A DNA stretch of 64,000 bases. Source: Lewinellaceae bacterium. GTDB lineage: Bacteria > Bacteroidota > Bacteroidia > Chitinophagales > Saprospiraceae. The notes under the pieces were generated by a model. It saw only the letters and a list, made by a program, of their open reading frames with translations, was not told the DNA's origin and did no database searches. This document shows, in pieces, positions 35,502 through 45,059 of the stretch. Made by a program: the position numbers and the translations under genes. The number at the start of each line of letters is the position of its first letter. Position 1 is the first letter of the stretch. The DNA lies in NCBI GenBank assembly GCA_016710765.1, contig JADJUJ010000001.1:372001-436000 (forward strand). Reading direction: 5' to 3'.

Positions 35502-37184
35502 ATGAAACAATTAATCGAATGTGTCCCCAATTTTTCTGAAGGCCGCAACCCAGATGTTATACAACAAATTACAGATGCCATTGAAAGCGTAGAGGGCGTA
35601 AAACTACTCGATGCCGACCCTGGAAAAGCAACCAACCGCACCGTTGTAACCATGGTGGGCGAACCTGAACTTGTGGTGGAAGCTGCGTTTCGCGCCATCC
35701 AAAAGGCAGCTGAATTGATCGACATGAGCAAACACAGCGGCGAACACCCGCGAATGGGCGCCACAGATGTGTGTCCGCTGATACCTGTTGCCAATATCAG
35801 CATGGAAGAAACCGTTGAGTGGGCGAAAAAACTGGCGGAACGGGTCGGCAGCGAGTTGGCGATCCCCGTATACCTTTACGAAGCAGCAGCCAGTCGGCCC
35901 GACCGAAAAAACCTGGCTTCTGTGCGCGCCGGTGAATACGAAGCACTTCCGGAAAAGCTCCGCGATCCGGTATGGGCACCCGATTTTGGGCCGGCGAGTT
36001 TCAATGCCCGCAGCGGCGCAACCGTTATTGGCGCCCGCGATTTCCTCATCGCCTACAACGTTAACCTGAACACAACCTCCGTACGCCGTGCCAACAGCGT
36101 AGCATTTGACGTTCGTGAAAAAGGCCGTGTTTTGCGGGAAGATGATCCGATTACCGGCAAAATTGTAACCGATAAAAATGGCGAGCCCGTACGCATTCCA
36201 GGTATGCTGAAGGGTGTGAAAGCCATCGGCTGGTACATTGAAGAATATGGAATTGCGCAAATTTCCATGAACATTACCGACATCACTGCTACCCCCTTGT
36301 ACGAGGCATTTGAGGCCTGCGCTAAGAGTGCACACAACCGGGGCATGCGGGTAACGGGTTCAGAACTGGTTGGGCTGGTACCGCTCAAGGTGATCCTGGA
36401 TGCGGGTAGGTATTTTCTGCACAAACAACAGCGCAGTGCAGGCGTCAGCGAATCAGAACTGATCAAAATAGCGGTAAAATCGATGGGACTGGACGAATTG
36501 AGCCCCTTCGATCCGCAAAAGAAGATCATCGAATACAACCTTGAACATACCGCTGGTGCAACGCAAAAACTGGTGCAAAAAGACTTGGTTGCCTTTGCCG
36601 ATGAAACCGCCAGTGAAAGCCCCGCCCCCGGCGGCGGCTCTATTTCGGCATATGTAGGCGCCCTCGGTGCTGCCCTGGCGACCATGGTGGCCAACCTCAG
36701 CGCACACAAACGCGGATGGGATGAGCAGTGGGAAAGTTTTAGCCAGGAGGCCGAAAAAGGACAGGAAATCAAAGACGCCCTGCTAAGGGCCGTTGACGAT
36801 GATACCGCTGCATTCAACGCTATTATGACGGCATTTGGTTTGCCCAAGGATACAGATGCGGAAAAAACGGCCAGAAAGGCCGCTATCCAGGCTGCCACAC
36901 TGGAGGCCATGGATGTCCCCCTCAGGGTAATGCGACTGGCCTCTAAGGCCTTCCCTTTGATCCGGGAGATGGTGCTGACGGGCAATCCCAATAGCGTCAC
37001 TGATGCTGCTGTTGGGGCGCTTTGTGTGCGAACTGCCATTCTTGGCGCCGGACTTAATATTCGGGTAAATGCCACTGGCCTGGCCGACAAAGCGCTGGCG
37101 GCACAATACGTCGCTGAAGCCAACAAACTGGCAGAAGAAGCCGAGGCTTCAGAAAAGGAAATTCTTGGCCTGGTAAAAATTTAA
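35502..37184 (+). CDS. ftcD: bifunctional glutamate formimidoyltransferase / formimidoyl-THF cyclodeaminase
   Basis: A 560-residue cytoplasmic enzyme of histidine degradation. The N-terminal transferase (about 1-330) moves the formimino group from formiminoglutamate to tetrahydrofolate and has H82 in KHSGEHPRMGATDVCPLIP, the catalytic His position. The C-terminal cyclodeaminase (about 360-555) starts with DLVAFADETASESPAPGGGS and contains LGAALATMVANLS. The fusion layout is as in animal FTCD and common in Bacteroidota. The other hut genes (hutH, hutU, hutI) are not in the window. It is followed by xerD after 37 bases. Confidence 0.95.
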   Translation: MKQLIECVPNFSEGRNPDVIQQITDAIESVEGVKLLDADPGKATNRTVVTMVGEPELVVEAAFRAIQKAAELIDMSKHSGEHPRMGATDVCPLIPVANISMEETVEWAKKLAERVGSELAIPVYLYEAAASRPDRKNLASVRAGEYEALPEKLRDPVWAPDFGPASFNARSGATVIGARDFLIAYNVNLNTTSVRRANSVAFDVREKGRVLREDDPITGKIVTDKNGEPVRIPGMLKGVKAIGWYIEEYGIAQISMNITDITATPLYEAFEACAKSAHNRGMRVTGSELVGLVPLKVILDAGRYFLHKQQRSAGVSESELIKIAVKSMGLDELSPFDPQKKIIEYNLEHTAGATQKLVQKDLVAFADETASESPAPGGGSISAYVGALGAALATMVANLSAHKRGWDEQWESFSQEAEKGQEIKDALLRAVDDDTAAFNAIMTAFGLPKDTDAEKTARKAAIQAATLEAMDVPLRVMRLASKAFPLIREMVLTGNPNSVTDAAVGALCVRTAILGAGLNIRVNATGLADKALAAQYVAEANKLAEEAEASEKEILGLVKI

Positions 37185-37221
37185 AAACGCGTTCAGGAAA
37201 CGAACCTTCTGTCGTAAATAC

Positions 37222-38130
37222 ATGATGCACTGGCCCATAGCCATACAAGCTTTCCATGATTATCTGCTGCTGGAGCGCTCCATGAGCGCGAATACCCGGG
37301 AGGCTTATGTGCATGATGTGCGGCTTTTTGTTCGGTACCAGGAAATAAATGGGCTGGACACAGCGCCACTGCAGGTGAAACAGGAGGATCTGGAGGGGTT
37401 CATCCATTGGATCAACGGGCTCGGATTGGCGGCCAGTTCGCAGGCACGCATCATTTCCGGGCTGCGGGCATTTTACAAGTTTTTACTGGTGGAGGATCTG
37501 ATTGACGACGACCCCACAGAACTGCTCGAAGGGCCCCGCTTGCGGCGAAAAATCCCGGAAGTACTCTCGGTGTCAGAAGTTAAAGCCCTGCTGGAGGCCA
37601 TTGACCTGAGCGACCCGCAAGGGCACCGCAACCGCGCGATCATGGAAACCCTTTACGCCTGCGGATTGCGGGTAAGTGAGCTGATTGACTTGCGGCTCAG
37701 CAACATTTTCTTCGAGGCTGGGTTTATTAAAGTAATCGGAAAGAATGATAAAGAGCGACTGGTGCCCATTGGAGAAGTTGCCCGCCAGCAAGTGCAGTAT
37801 TATGTGGAGCATGAGCGCCTGAACTTACGGATCAAGCCAGGGCAGGAAAATTTTGTTTTCCTCAACCGCAGGGGCCACAAACTCAGCCGCGTGATGGTAT
37901 TTTACATCATCAAAGATCTGGTGGAAAAAGCCGGTATTGTGAAAAACATCAGCCCGCATACCTTCCGCCACACTTTTGCCACCCACCTGGTAGAAGGTGG
38001 CGCCGACCTCAAAGCCGTGCAGGACATGCTCGGACATGAAAGTATCACCACAACCGAAATTTATACACACCTCGATACCGAATACCTCAAAGAAACCATT
38101 CAACTTTTTCACCCGAGGATCAAATTTTGA
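37222..38130 (+). CDS. xerD: site-specific tyrosine recombinase XerD/XerC
   Basis: A 302-residue recombinase for chromosome-dimer resolution at dif. The N-terminal SAM-like core-binding domain covers about 8-95, the catalytic domain about 110-295. All six catalytic positions are present: R150 (YACGLRVSEL), K174, H246 and R249 (PHTFRHTFATHL), H272 (MLGHESITTTEIYTH) and nucleophile Y281. The two-Met start MMHW leaves one uncertain codon. It resembles XerD more than XerC by overall sequence, an assignment I hold loosely. No integrated element surrounds it, so it is the housekeeping enzyme. Confidence 0.93.
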   Translation: MMHWPIAIQAFHDYLLLERSMSANTREAYVHDVRLFVRYQEINGLDTAPLQVKQEDLEGFIHWINGLGLAASSQARIISGLRAFYKFLLVEDLIDDDPTELLEGPRLRRKIPEVLSVSEVKALLEAIDLSDPQGHRNRAIMETLYACGLRVSELIDLRLSNIFFEAGFIKVIGKNDKERLVPIGEVARQQVQYYVEHERLNLRIKPGQENFVFLNRRGHKLSRVMVFYIIKDLVEKAGIVKNISPHTFRHTFATHLVEGGADLKAVQDMLGHESITTTEIYTHLDTEYLKETIQLFHPRIKF

Positions 38131-38157
38131 ATCCGGAAACCCTCGAAATATTGTCCT

Positions 38158-38571
38158 ATGAACTATTGGCTTGTTAAATCAGAACCCTTTGTTTTCAGTT
38201 TCGATCAGCTGATGAGCGATGGAAAAACACGCTGGGACGGCGTGCGCAATTACCAGGCACGAAATTTCCTCAGAGCAATGGACGTTGGGGATCCTGTGTT
38301 GTTCTATCACTCTAATGAAGGTCTGGAAGTGGTGGGTATCGCCAAAGTGCTTCAAGCCAATTACCCCGACCCGACGGCAGAGAAGGGTGATTGGTCGGCA
38401 GTTGACCTGGGCCCCGTAAAACCATTCAAACGACCCGTTTCGTTGGTTGAAATCAAATCAAATGAAGGACTTCAAAACATTGGACTGGTTAGAAACGGAC
38501 GTTTGTCGGTAATGCCCCTTACTTTCGACGAGTTTCATTTGCTTTTAAGCCTCGGAGAGACAGAACTTTGA
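38158..38571 (+). CDS. EVE-domain protein
   Basis: A 137-residue single-domain protein of the EVE (PUA-like) family, related to thymocyte nuclear protein 1. Signature pieces are MNYWLVKSEP at the start, TRWDGVRNYQARNFLRAM and LFYHSNEGLEVVGIAKV. EVE domains bind modified bases in RNA or DNA; the bacterial role is uncertain. It starts 28 bases after xerD on the same strand. Confidence 0.92.
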   Translation: MNYWLVKSEPFVFSFDQLMSDGKTRWDGVRNYQARNFLRAMDVGDPVLFYHSNEGLEVVGIAKVLQANYPDPTAEKGDWSAVDLGPVKPFKRPVSLVEIKSNEGLQNIGLVRNGRLSVMPLTFDEFHLLLSLGETEL

Positions 38572-38632
38572 AGCGTTCAAAGGGTTTTCGTGCGCAAAAC
38601 GATGCCCGCTGCTTAAAGTATTAAAACGAACT

Positions 38633-39058
38633 ATGTTTATATATTCTTCCTCCGGTGGGTCTCGTTCAGGCAACCCACTTTCAAATATTGGTTGCCTGAT
38701 TTTTGGCGTTTTAGGTCTGATAGCGCTTTTTTACGTGCTGAAAGGACTCTTCATTGTGCTTTGGTGGGCTTCACCCGTACTCTTTGCCCTCTCGCTGATC
38801 ATCAACTGGCGGGTGGCGGCCAATACCGGCACTGGCATGATACAACTGCTTAAACGCAATCCGTTGGCAGGCCTGGTTACGATTGCACTCGCCGTGGTGG
38901 GTTTTCCCATTCTTTCCCTGTACCTGTTTCTGGGCGCCATTGGCAATCGCCAAATAGAAAAAATGCGCAGCCAGTTTGAGATTCCTCAGCAACAAACAAC
39001 AGAAGAGGAATTTATTGAGTACGAAGAAATTGAAAGCAAGCAAAAAAACCAGGAATAA
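38633..39058 (+). CDS. small membrane protein of unknown function
   Basis: A 141-residue protein with a Ser/Gly-rich start (FIYSSSGGSRSG), three hydrophobic segments (about 18-40, 42-58 and 77-102) and an acidic, Gln/Glu-rich cytoplasmic tail (TTEEEFIEYEEIESKQK). I do not recognise the family. It follows the EVE gene by 62 bases on the same strand. A long palindrome lies just downstream. Confidence 0.7.
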   Translation: MFIYSSSGGSRSGNPLSNIGCLIFGVLGLIALFYVLKGLFIVLWWASPVLFALSLIINWRVAANTGTGMIQLLKRNPLAGLVTIALAVVGFPILSLYLFLGAIGNRQIEKMRSQFEIPQQQTTEEEFIEYEEIESKQKNQE

Positions 39059-39116
39059 GGTTTTTGGTTTTTTCCGTTATGGTTTGCAAAATAATCGTCC
39101 CGCAGATCTCGCAATA

Positions 39117-39149
39117 ACCGCAGATGTTTGCGTCGCAAACATCTGCGGT
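39117..39149. terminator. near-perfect 33-base palindrome between convergent genes
   Basis: Two 16-base arms (39117-39132 ACCGCAGATGTTTGCG and 39134-39149) pair perfectly around a single T, with a T7 run about 12 bases further on the plus strand. The position between convergent genes (39058 and 39206) fits a terminator. The one-base centre means the RNA loop would open a few pairs. Confidence 0.55.
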
Positions 39150-39205
39150 AGCACAGACCACTTTTTTTCAAAATACTATACTGGTCAACTACAAGGGTGT
39201 GTTTT

Positions 39206-40396
39206 TTACAATATTACCCTATTCCTGCGCAATTCTTCCCGTAAATTAGGCTTTAGCTTATCGGCTGCTTGCACCAGCATGTCCTCAGTCATAGGAAATG
39301 GCAACGGACGGTTACCCAATCGCTGACGGGTCAGATCGCTCAATGCACGCTGGTCACCCTTGAAGGTGGATGCATAGTTTTCAAATAAGATTTCTGTGCT
39401 CAATTCACGGCTATCAATGCGGTTGCCGTTACGGGCATCGAAGATGTCTACGGAACCCGTGAGGCGAACGGCCTTGGTTTGGAACACCTCCAGCACATCG
39501 GCATATATGTTGATAAACCGCTCCTTTTTGATGTCGTTCCCCAGGCTGTCCTTTTTGACATTGCCCTTCATGTCGAGCTCGTAATCCCAGCCATCCTGAA
39601 TCTCTGTACAATCTGTGTATACGCGCTCTTGCACCCGTTCCGGGCTGATATCAATGCGGCGCACGTTAAACTTCACCGTATAATCCATTTCAACACCAGC
39701 GCTTTTATTGAAGTGGTACGCCTGCCATTTGCTGTTCAGGTCGCGGGTTCCAATGGCCAGGATGCGGTCGAAAAAGTCGCGAGGAAGCACCTGATTGCTT
39801 TGATTGCCAACCTCAAAAAGGATGTGCGTAGTACCAAGTTCCATTGCCTGCCGCTTCATCTCGTCTGTACTGCGGTAGTTTTTGTAATAGCGGTTTTCCA
39901 AATCCAGCAGGGTTTCATAGGCATTGCGTGCTGCCATGCGGTTCCCTGAGTTGGCGTCAGCAAGTTGCCTCTGGGCTTTTTCATAGAGAAAATCAGCAGC
40001 TTTCTCCCGGCTTTGGCGCTCCAGCTTTTCAATATTGACAAAAGAAAAGGATGCGCGGTAACCATCTTTGGCCTGCAAGGGCAGCAAAGGTGCTATTTTG
40101 TTCTGACGCTGTTGTACGCGACGGTGTATCGCATTAACTTTCTCCCAGTTCTCTGGGCGGTTTTCGGCAACGAGGTTGTCGACAAGTCGGATATCGCGAT
40201 CCTGGGCTTTTTGAAAGGCCAGCTCAAGTGCCTGCACGTATTCTGTTTTCTTATTTTTCTTACCGCTGATATGCGACACCACGTAGTCGATGGCGCCATC
40301 GTAATTACCCGTTTCAACATAACGTTGAGCGGTGTGACATGCACTGAGCAGCAGTACAGTAAGGGTAAAGGCGAAAATTTGAACAAGGCGCAACAT
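39206..40396 (-). CDS. lipoprotein of unknown function with TPR-like N-terminus
   Basis: A 396-residue predicted lipoprotein: the lipobox LLLSAC puts the lipidated Cys at 20. Residues of about 25-160 are helical and TPR-like (RYVETGNYDGAIDYVVSHI, AARNAYETLLDLENRYY). The rest is a mixed domain with DYTVKFNVRRIDISPERVQERVY and a terminal VQAADKLKPNLREELRRNRV. I do not recognise a named family. It lies last in a minus-strand run behind gldB and two BatD-type genes, so an envelope role is likely (inference). Confidence 0.75.
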   Translation of the reverse strand: MLRLVQIFAFTLTVLLLSACHTAQRYVETGNYDGAIDYVVSHISGKKNKKTEYVQALELAFQKAQDRDIRLVDNLVAENRPENWEKVNAIHRRVQQRQNKIAPLLPLQAKDGYRASFSFVNIEKLERQSREKAADFLYEKAQRQLADANSGNRMAARNAYETLLDLENRYYKNYRSTDEMKRQAMELGTTHILFEVGNQSNQVLPRDFFDRILAIGTRDLNSKWQAYHFNKSAGVEMDYTVKFNVRRIDISPERVQERVYTDCTEIQDGWDYELDMKGNVKKDSLGNDIKKERFINIYADVLEVFQTKAVRLTGSVDIFDARNGNRIDSRELSTEILFENYASTFKGDQRALSDLTRQRLGNRPLPFPMTEDMLVQAADKLKPNLREELRRNRVIL

Positions 40397-40561
40397 AATA
40401 GGTCGGTTTTGATTGTTTCATTAACTGACCGAAAGATGCAGCCCCTGGATGCATTGAAATCCCTAAAGATTGTTAGGGCTTCTTTAAATATTGTTAAAAA
40501 AGCAAATACACTCCAAATAATCTTAAATGAAATGTAAACGGATCGGCCTTTGAATGCGATG

Positions 40562-42242
40562 CTAGCCTTGCCGAAAGATCCGGGCAGCCATATCACGGTC
40601 GGAATCAATGCTGGCCAGCTGCGTTTGCCCGGCATACAGGATTTGTTCACAACGGGAAACCAGCGCCAAAATCTGCGCTTGTTCTTCTGGAGCCACACCA
40701 TATTGCACCAGGCGCTGTGCCAGGTTTTGTTGCGACCATTCGGCTTGTTGCATGTTCAATACTTTGCAAAAATGGACCTGTAGACCCTGATACAACTGCT
40801 CATAGAAAGGAGCAATCTCTCGTGTTTGCGGTAAGCGAACTACCCTTTCGGTGGCTTCTGAGGCCATTCCGGATGCCGATCCTTGCCTTTTCCCCCTTCG
40901 GGTGCCGCGCCACCACATGAAACCCGACAACAACGCAAGCAACAAGCAAACGCCAAAAAGCAGTTGACTTACAGGCAACCAATTCGGCAGTTTCCAAAAG
41001 CGTGTATTTTCACGGACCGATATATCTGACGAGTCCAATACGGCGTTGTTGCCAGCATCTTTCCCGTCCGTGATATTCACATGGAGTGCCTGGGGCAATT
41101 GTAAACTGAGGTAACGGTTACTATCCGGATTGAAGTACATCAGTTTGGGTGCAATACTGTAATCACCTGGTTTGTGCGGCAGAATGATATAATCGAAGCT
41201 GGCATTGTGCACCAATTCCTCACCATTTTCGTAGGTGTCTTCCACCCGGAGTTTGGGTTCGATTATTTCCAGACCATCGGTTGGAGTAAGCAAGGGTGGA
41301 GAAAAGCGCCTGCCATCGCTGTTGCTTTGTATATTGATGGACAGGGTTATGGCATCGTCGGTGGTAGCATCCGTTTTATCCACCGATACATTCCAGTTAA
41401 AATGCCCAATACCGCCGGTAAAATTTTCGGGTGCAGGAATCGGCAGCGGCTTAATAAGCACATCAACCGGCGGCGCTGTCAGTACTACGGGTTGCGGCCC
41501 AAGCAAGGCGCCAAGCGCGCCAGTTTGTTCTACTCCGATCCGAATCCGGGCTTCGTCGATGGTGAGCGTGCCCGAGGATTGCGGGAAAACAGCCATTTCA
41601 TACAACGTTTTCAGGGTATACTGCCTCCCATTAATGGTTTCTGTGCGCAAACGGGTATCAAAACGCTTCAATTCGGTAGTATAGGCCTTGTCCGTTTCCG
41701 GCAGGTCCACCAGGTCAGGGCTGGTAACATTCTTCCTGGTGTACAATACAATGCGGTAGATCAACTGCTGGCCTAAATAGGCAGAATCGAGGTTGGTTTC
41801 CCCCAATACAAAGAGATCATCGTCCCGATTGGCGGGCGGCTTGTTAAACCCCTGGTTGCCGCCCCGAAGGCACAACCTGAATTTGCAATGGCTTGGTTTG
41901 CAGCGATTTGCCGTTGGCAAGTATCTTGGCGGCATCGATGGTAAAAGCCCCGGTTTGCTTTGCCTGCAATGTATAAGACCACATCCTCCGCGTTTCATAC
42001 TGCCCGTTTGAAATGTTGGAGCCCGCCATTTCACTGACGTAACCTAACTGCTGGAAGCCTGTAAATGGCGGTGGACGGAATTCGCTGCCCTGTGCATTGG
42101 CCAAAATAAAAGACACCTGAAAAGTACTGCCTTGTACTACCTCGCGCGACTCCACCTGCGCCTCAAAGCGCACCGGACCCTGGGCTGCCGCGCCCAGTGC
42201 AAGCCAAAGCAATACCAATATTGTACAATAACGTAAGTGCAT
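40562..42242 (-). CDS. batD: BatD-like protein (oxygen-tolerance family); one frame break
   Basis: A membrane-anchored protein of about 560 residues. It has a signal peptide (MHLRYCTILVLLWLALGAAA), then repeated immunoglobulin-like BatD domains (VRFEAQVESREVVQGSTFQVSF; DDDLFVLGETNLDSAYLGQQLIYRIVLY; ITLSINIQSNSDGRRF), a single C-terminal transmembrane helix (LLFGVCLLLALLSGFMWW) and a cytoplasmic helical tail. BatD belongs to the aerotolerance complex of Bacteroides and Leptospira. The frame breaks at the C4 run 41862-41865 (G4 on the coding strand): removing one base reads PSGGNQGFNKPPANRDDD across the junction. batA, batB and batC are not present here. Confidence 0.86.
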
Positions 42243-42360
42243 ATTAGTGCTGAACCAATTTACTTTTTGTGCTTTCAGTTATGCTTCGCAAAACATCAGC
42301 ATTGGCGCAAACCAAATTTCTTTCAAAAAACTCACTGATCGGCCACTAGTGATCGAGGTA

Positions 42361-42843
42361 CTAGATCCGAACAGTGGGGCGGAGCGATTTTAGGGGCTTT
42401 TCTTCAACATCTTGTTTTCTTGGACGCTGGGTTTGTAATCTTCCAGGAGGGGCAAGGGCACTAACGCGGATCGTTAGTGGCTCACTATGCAAGGTTGCCT
42501 CACCCGTTGTCACACTGGCCACCGGCAGTAATACCTCCCCTGTATCGCGTGGCTGTACAAGGTAGCGGAAACGGTATTCGGCGCTGCGCTGGCCGTTTAC
42601 AATGGAGATGCTCGACGACTGGCCGAGTTCTCCCAAAAGATCGAATCCTGCAGCATTCCAATCGGGTGCCGTAAATTTTCCTTCTGTGTTTTCCAAAACA
42701 TACTCAATCCTTACCGACTCAGCTGGTCGAATTTCGGCAGGAGTAGCTAGTGCATAAAAGCGAATAGGGGCACCGGAATGCTGTGCGTTCAGGCTCGAAG
42801 CGGATACCGCAAAAAACAAGAAAGCAATCAAATTCAAGCGCAT
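42361..42843 (-). CDS. short BatD-type single-domain secreted protein
   Basis: A 160-residue exported protein: signal peptide (1-20), then one domain homologous to the first domain of the neighbouring BatD gene. Shared features are the opening IRFYALATP.EI.PAESVRIEYVLEN, GFDLLGELGQSSSISIVNGQ (compare GYVSEMAGSNISNGQ in batD) and LHSEPLTIRV at the end. The C-terminal 30 residues are basic and probably disordered, and there is no membrane helix. It appears to be a tandem duplication that kept only the first domain. No frame break is apparent. It sits 47 bases after gldB and 118 bases before batD. Confidence 0.75.
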   Translation of the reverse strand: MRLNLIAFLFFAVSASSLNAQHSGAPIRFYALATPAEIRPAESVRIEYVLENTEGKFTAPDWNAAGFDLLGELGQSSSISIVNGQRSAEYRFRYLVQPRDTGEVLLPVASVTTGEATLHSEPLTIRVSALAPPGRLQTQRPRKQDVEEKPLKSLRPTVRI

Positions 42844-42890
42844 GTTGAAGTGAATTTATTAGTGAATATTTATTCATTAAAGATCTACAA

Positions 42891-43913
42891 TCATCGTTTG
42901 GGCTTATATTTTGCCGCTTCCATAAACTTTTGTGCATCGGAAAACGCTAAAAGCTCCTCCATGCTTGTTCCAGGATGCCGCTCCATGTATGCATTAACGA
43001 TTTGCCAACCGATCCAATTGCCTATTTCACCCGGAGCTTCCGTGAAAACATTTTCTGCTCTGGGGCTTGGCATCACGATTTTCTGGTTTTTGGCCCCAAG
43101 GGGTTCATAGAGCACTTTCAGGTTTAACAACCGTGCCCAGGTATTTTGTTCATTGGCATAGCAAGCTTCCATATCAGCCTGGGTGTAGCCCATCAGCAAG
43201 CTGTCGGGTGTGGCAGGAAGCAACTGGGCCATGATGTACAGGATTTTTCCATTGTGGATCATGTAATCCAGGATACGATCGCCATTGGGTGGCCCGGCAA
43301 CTTGGCTGCTGAGTGCCATCGCGGCTTTGGTGGGAAGGTACTCAGGTTCAAACTGCCGGCGAAGGTACATGGGAAAAATATCGGGATTGTAGCCACTAAA
43401 TTCTTCCCCCAAAAACATATCGAGTCCGATCATCATCAGCGAATCGTTCACCATATAGGCATCTCCGACAAACTCTGTAACCGCAGTAACAATGCCCGGC
43501 GCAGGCATTTTTGGAAAATAATACCGGTAATACCGCATCATCTGACTGAGGTCCTTTTCTATTGGTTGGAGGTCCTTAAAAGCCAGCGCACAGGAGTCGG
43601 CCAGGCGTCTGACCATTGGTGCCGTAACAAATCCATCGAAGGCCTCCTGTGGCGTTTCTTTTGGGTTACTAGCGTCGTGGGCAACTTCTTGTAGAAAAAA
43701 AGGCAAAAAATCGGGGTACTTTTGCATCAGTTGTTCCAGTCCTGCTTTCAGGTGGGTGGTATCCACCGAAAACATATCCTGGTCAAAACGACGTATGTTA
43801 AGGGCGCCGGGAATTCCAGAAACATCCGGCGCTTTTCTGCCGGTATCTGTGTTGCAAGCAGCCAGTGCGGTTAAGAATGTTAAAAAAAATAGAAATCGGG
43901 TGCTAGGAAGCAT
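42891..43913 (-). CDS. gldB: gliding-motility lipoprotein GldB
   Basis: A 340-residue lipoprotein with lipobox LTALAAC and Cys20, then the GldB-type sequence LNIRRFDQDMFSVDTTHLKAGLEQLMQKYPDFLP, FYLR-like PMYLRRQFEPEYLP, and the C-terminal GNWIGWQIVNAYMERHPGTSMEELLAFSDAQKFMEAAKYKPKR. GldB is needed for gliding in Flavobacterium and is also kept in non-gliding Bacteroidota. Length and motif order match. It is first in a minus-strand run with the two BatD-type genes and a lipoprotein gene. Confidence 0.9.
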   Translation of the reverse strand: MLPSTRFLFFLTFLTALAACNTDTGRKAPDVSGIPGALNIRRFDQDMFSVDTTHLKAGLEQLMQKYPDFLPFFLQEVAHDASNPKETPQEAFDGFVTAPMVRRLADSCALAFKDLQPIEKDLSQMMRYYRYYFPKMPAPGIVTAVTEFVGDAYMVNDSLMMIGLDMFLGEEFSGYNPDIFPMYLRRQFEPEYLPTKAAMALSSQVAGPPNGDRILDYMIHNGKILYIMAQLLPATPDSLLMGYTQADMEACYANEQNTWARLLNLKVLYEPLGAKNQKIVMPSPRAENVFTEAPGEIGNWIGWQIVNAYMERHPGTSMEELLAFSDAQKFMEAAKYKPKR

Positions 43914-44223
43914 TTTAGCTGCGTTTATCTGAGTACGTGGAAAAAATTGTAGTATAGTTTTAATCCAACTTATGGCGCTTGTTTTCGCGAAATATTTACA
44001 ATGCTGTGCGTAAACAAACGATTCGTGTTCAATATAGTGCCGTACGATAGGTCAAACATGAACCAAAGACTAATACCAGGCAAAAAACCAGTTCAGTAAT
44101 TTAATTTTGCGCTTGCAAAAAACATCGACTTTAGCGTCAAATTTGGGTCCGCCTCGCTTTTTCATACAAGGACCCACCATAAAAACCATATTTTCTGTTT
44201 TCAGCACAAAAAAACACTTAATC
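43914..44223. other. divergent intergenic region between gldB and the outer-membrane barrel gene
   Basis: No gene is seen. An exact TAnnTTTG core (TAATTTTG, 44102-44109, plus strand) could start the barrel gene with a leader of about 108 bases, but no TTG lies in the -33 position. Confidence 0.45.
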
Positions 44224-44994
44224 ATGAAAAAAATTGCTTTACTGGCGGGGTTTTTCTGCCTATTGACGAGCGGAGTCTTTGCTCAATCAAATTGGGACGG
44301 CACCGGATTCCGTTTTGGCATCCAGGCCAGCCCCAGTGCAGCCTGGATGAACTCCTCTGATAAACTTCTGGAAGGCGCCGGCACCAATTTAGGCCTCAAA
44401 CTGGGTATCATGGGTGAAAATTACTTCTCACCCAATTATGCTCTGATTTCCGGCATCGGCTTCAATTTCAATACAGGAGGCACCATTCAAAATGGCTATT
44501 CCCAGGCAAACCCCTGGCCAAAATCGGAGCTCAGTGTGACCATTGGCGAAACTGATTCGCTATCCTTGCCACAAAACGCCAAACTCCACTACCGCGTCAC
44601 CCAGGTAGAAATCCCGATTGGGCTGCGCATGAAGGGTGGTTCTGGTACCGATAGTCCGCTGAGCTTCTTTGCAGAAGCGCCGGTTTTCACACTGGGCTTT
44701 ACCACCAGGGCCCTGGGCGATATCAAAGGTTCTACCAAAGCCTATCAAAATACCGTTGACGAAGACATCCGCAAGGATGTCAACGGCATTTCACTCTCCT
44801 GGGGCATCGGCGCCGGTATCGAATACGAAGTAGCAGCCAACGCAACGCTGACGGCCGGGCTGTTCTACCAGAACCAGTTCACCGACTTAAGCTCCGATAA
44901 GGGTCGGGTTTTTAACAGCCAGAACCAATGGGTTAATGAGGATGCTAAAACCAGTTTCCGTTCCATTACACTGCGAGTGGGCGTTTACTTCTAA
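44224..44994 (+). CDS. PorT-family outer-membrane beta-barrel protein
   Basis: A 256-residue outer-membrane protein: signal peptide MKKIALLAGFFCLLTSGVFAQ, then a series of alternating amphipathic strands (GFRFGIQASPSAAWMNS, LGLKLGIMGENYFSPNYALISGIGFNFN, VTQVEIPIGLRMKGGS, SWGIGAGIEYEVAANATLTAGLFYQNQF) ending in the aromatic terminal strand FRSITLRVGVYF. This is the PorT/outer-membrane-beta-barrel (PF13568-like) pattern. The ATG at 44224 is chosen because it starts the signal peptide; 39 more in-frame codons upstream look non-coding. The specific cargo or role is unknown; it is not necessarily the secretion component PorT. Confidence 0.85.
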   Translation: MKKIALLAGFFCLLTSGVFAQSNWDGTGFRFGIQASPSAAWMNSSDKLLEGAGTNLGLKLGIMGENYFSPNYALISGIGFNFNTGGTIQNGYSQANPWPKSELSVTIGETDSLSLPQNAKLHYRVTQVEIPIGLRMKGGSGTDSPLSFFAEAPVFTLGFTTRALGDIKGSTKAYQNTVDEDIRKDVNGISLSWGIGAGIEYEVAANATLTAGLFYQNQFTDLSSDKGRVFNSQNQWVNEDAKTSFRSITLRVGVYF

Positions 44995-45059
44995 GCCTTC
45001 GGCGGGCAATAGCAAAGGATCTTCGCAATTGTCCGCCGAAAAAGTACCTTTCCACCGAT

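Noticed and set aside
36053..37126. 357-codon minus-strand open frame
   Set aside because: Antisense to ftcD; Ser/Ala/Thr-rich low-complexity product without a start context or domain.
37222..38130. Integrase of a mobile element
   Set aside because: The protein is a normal XerD/XerC in a housekeeping gene run; no attachment repeats, tRNA target or phage genes flank it.
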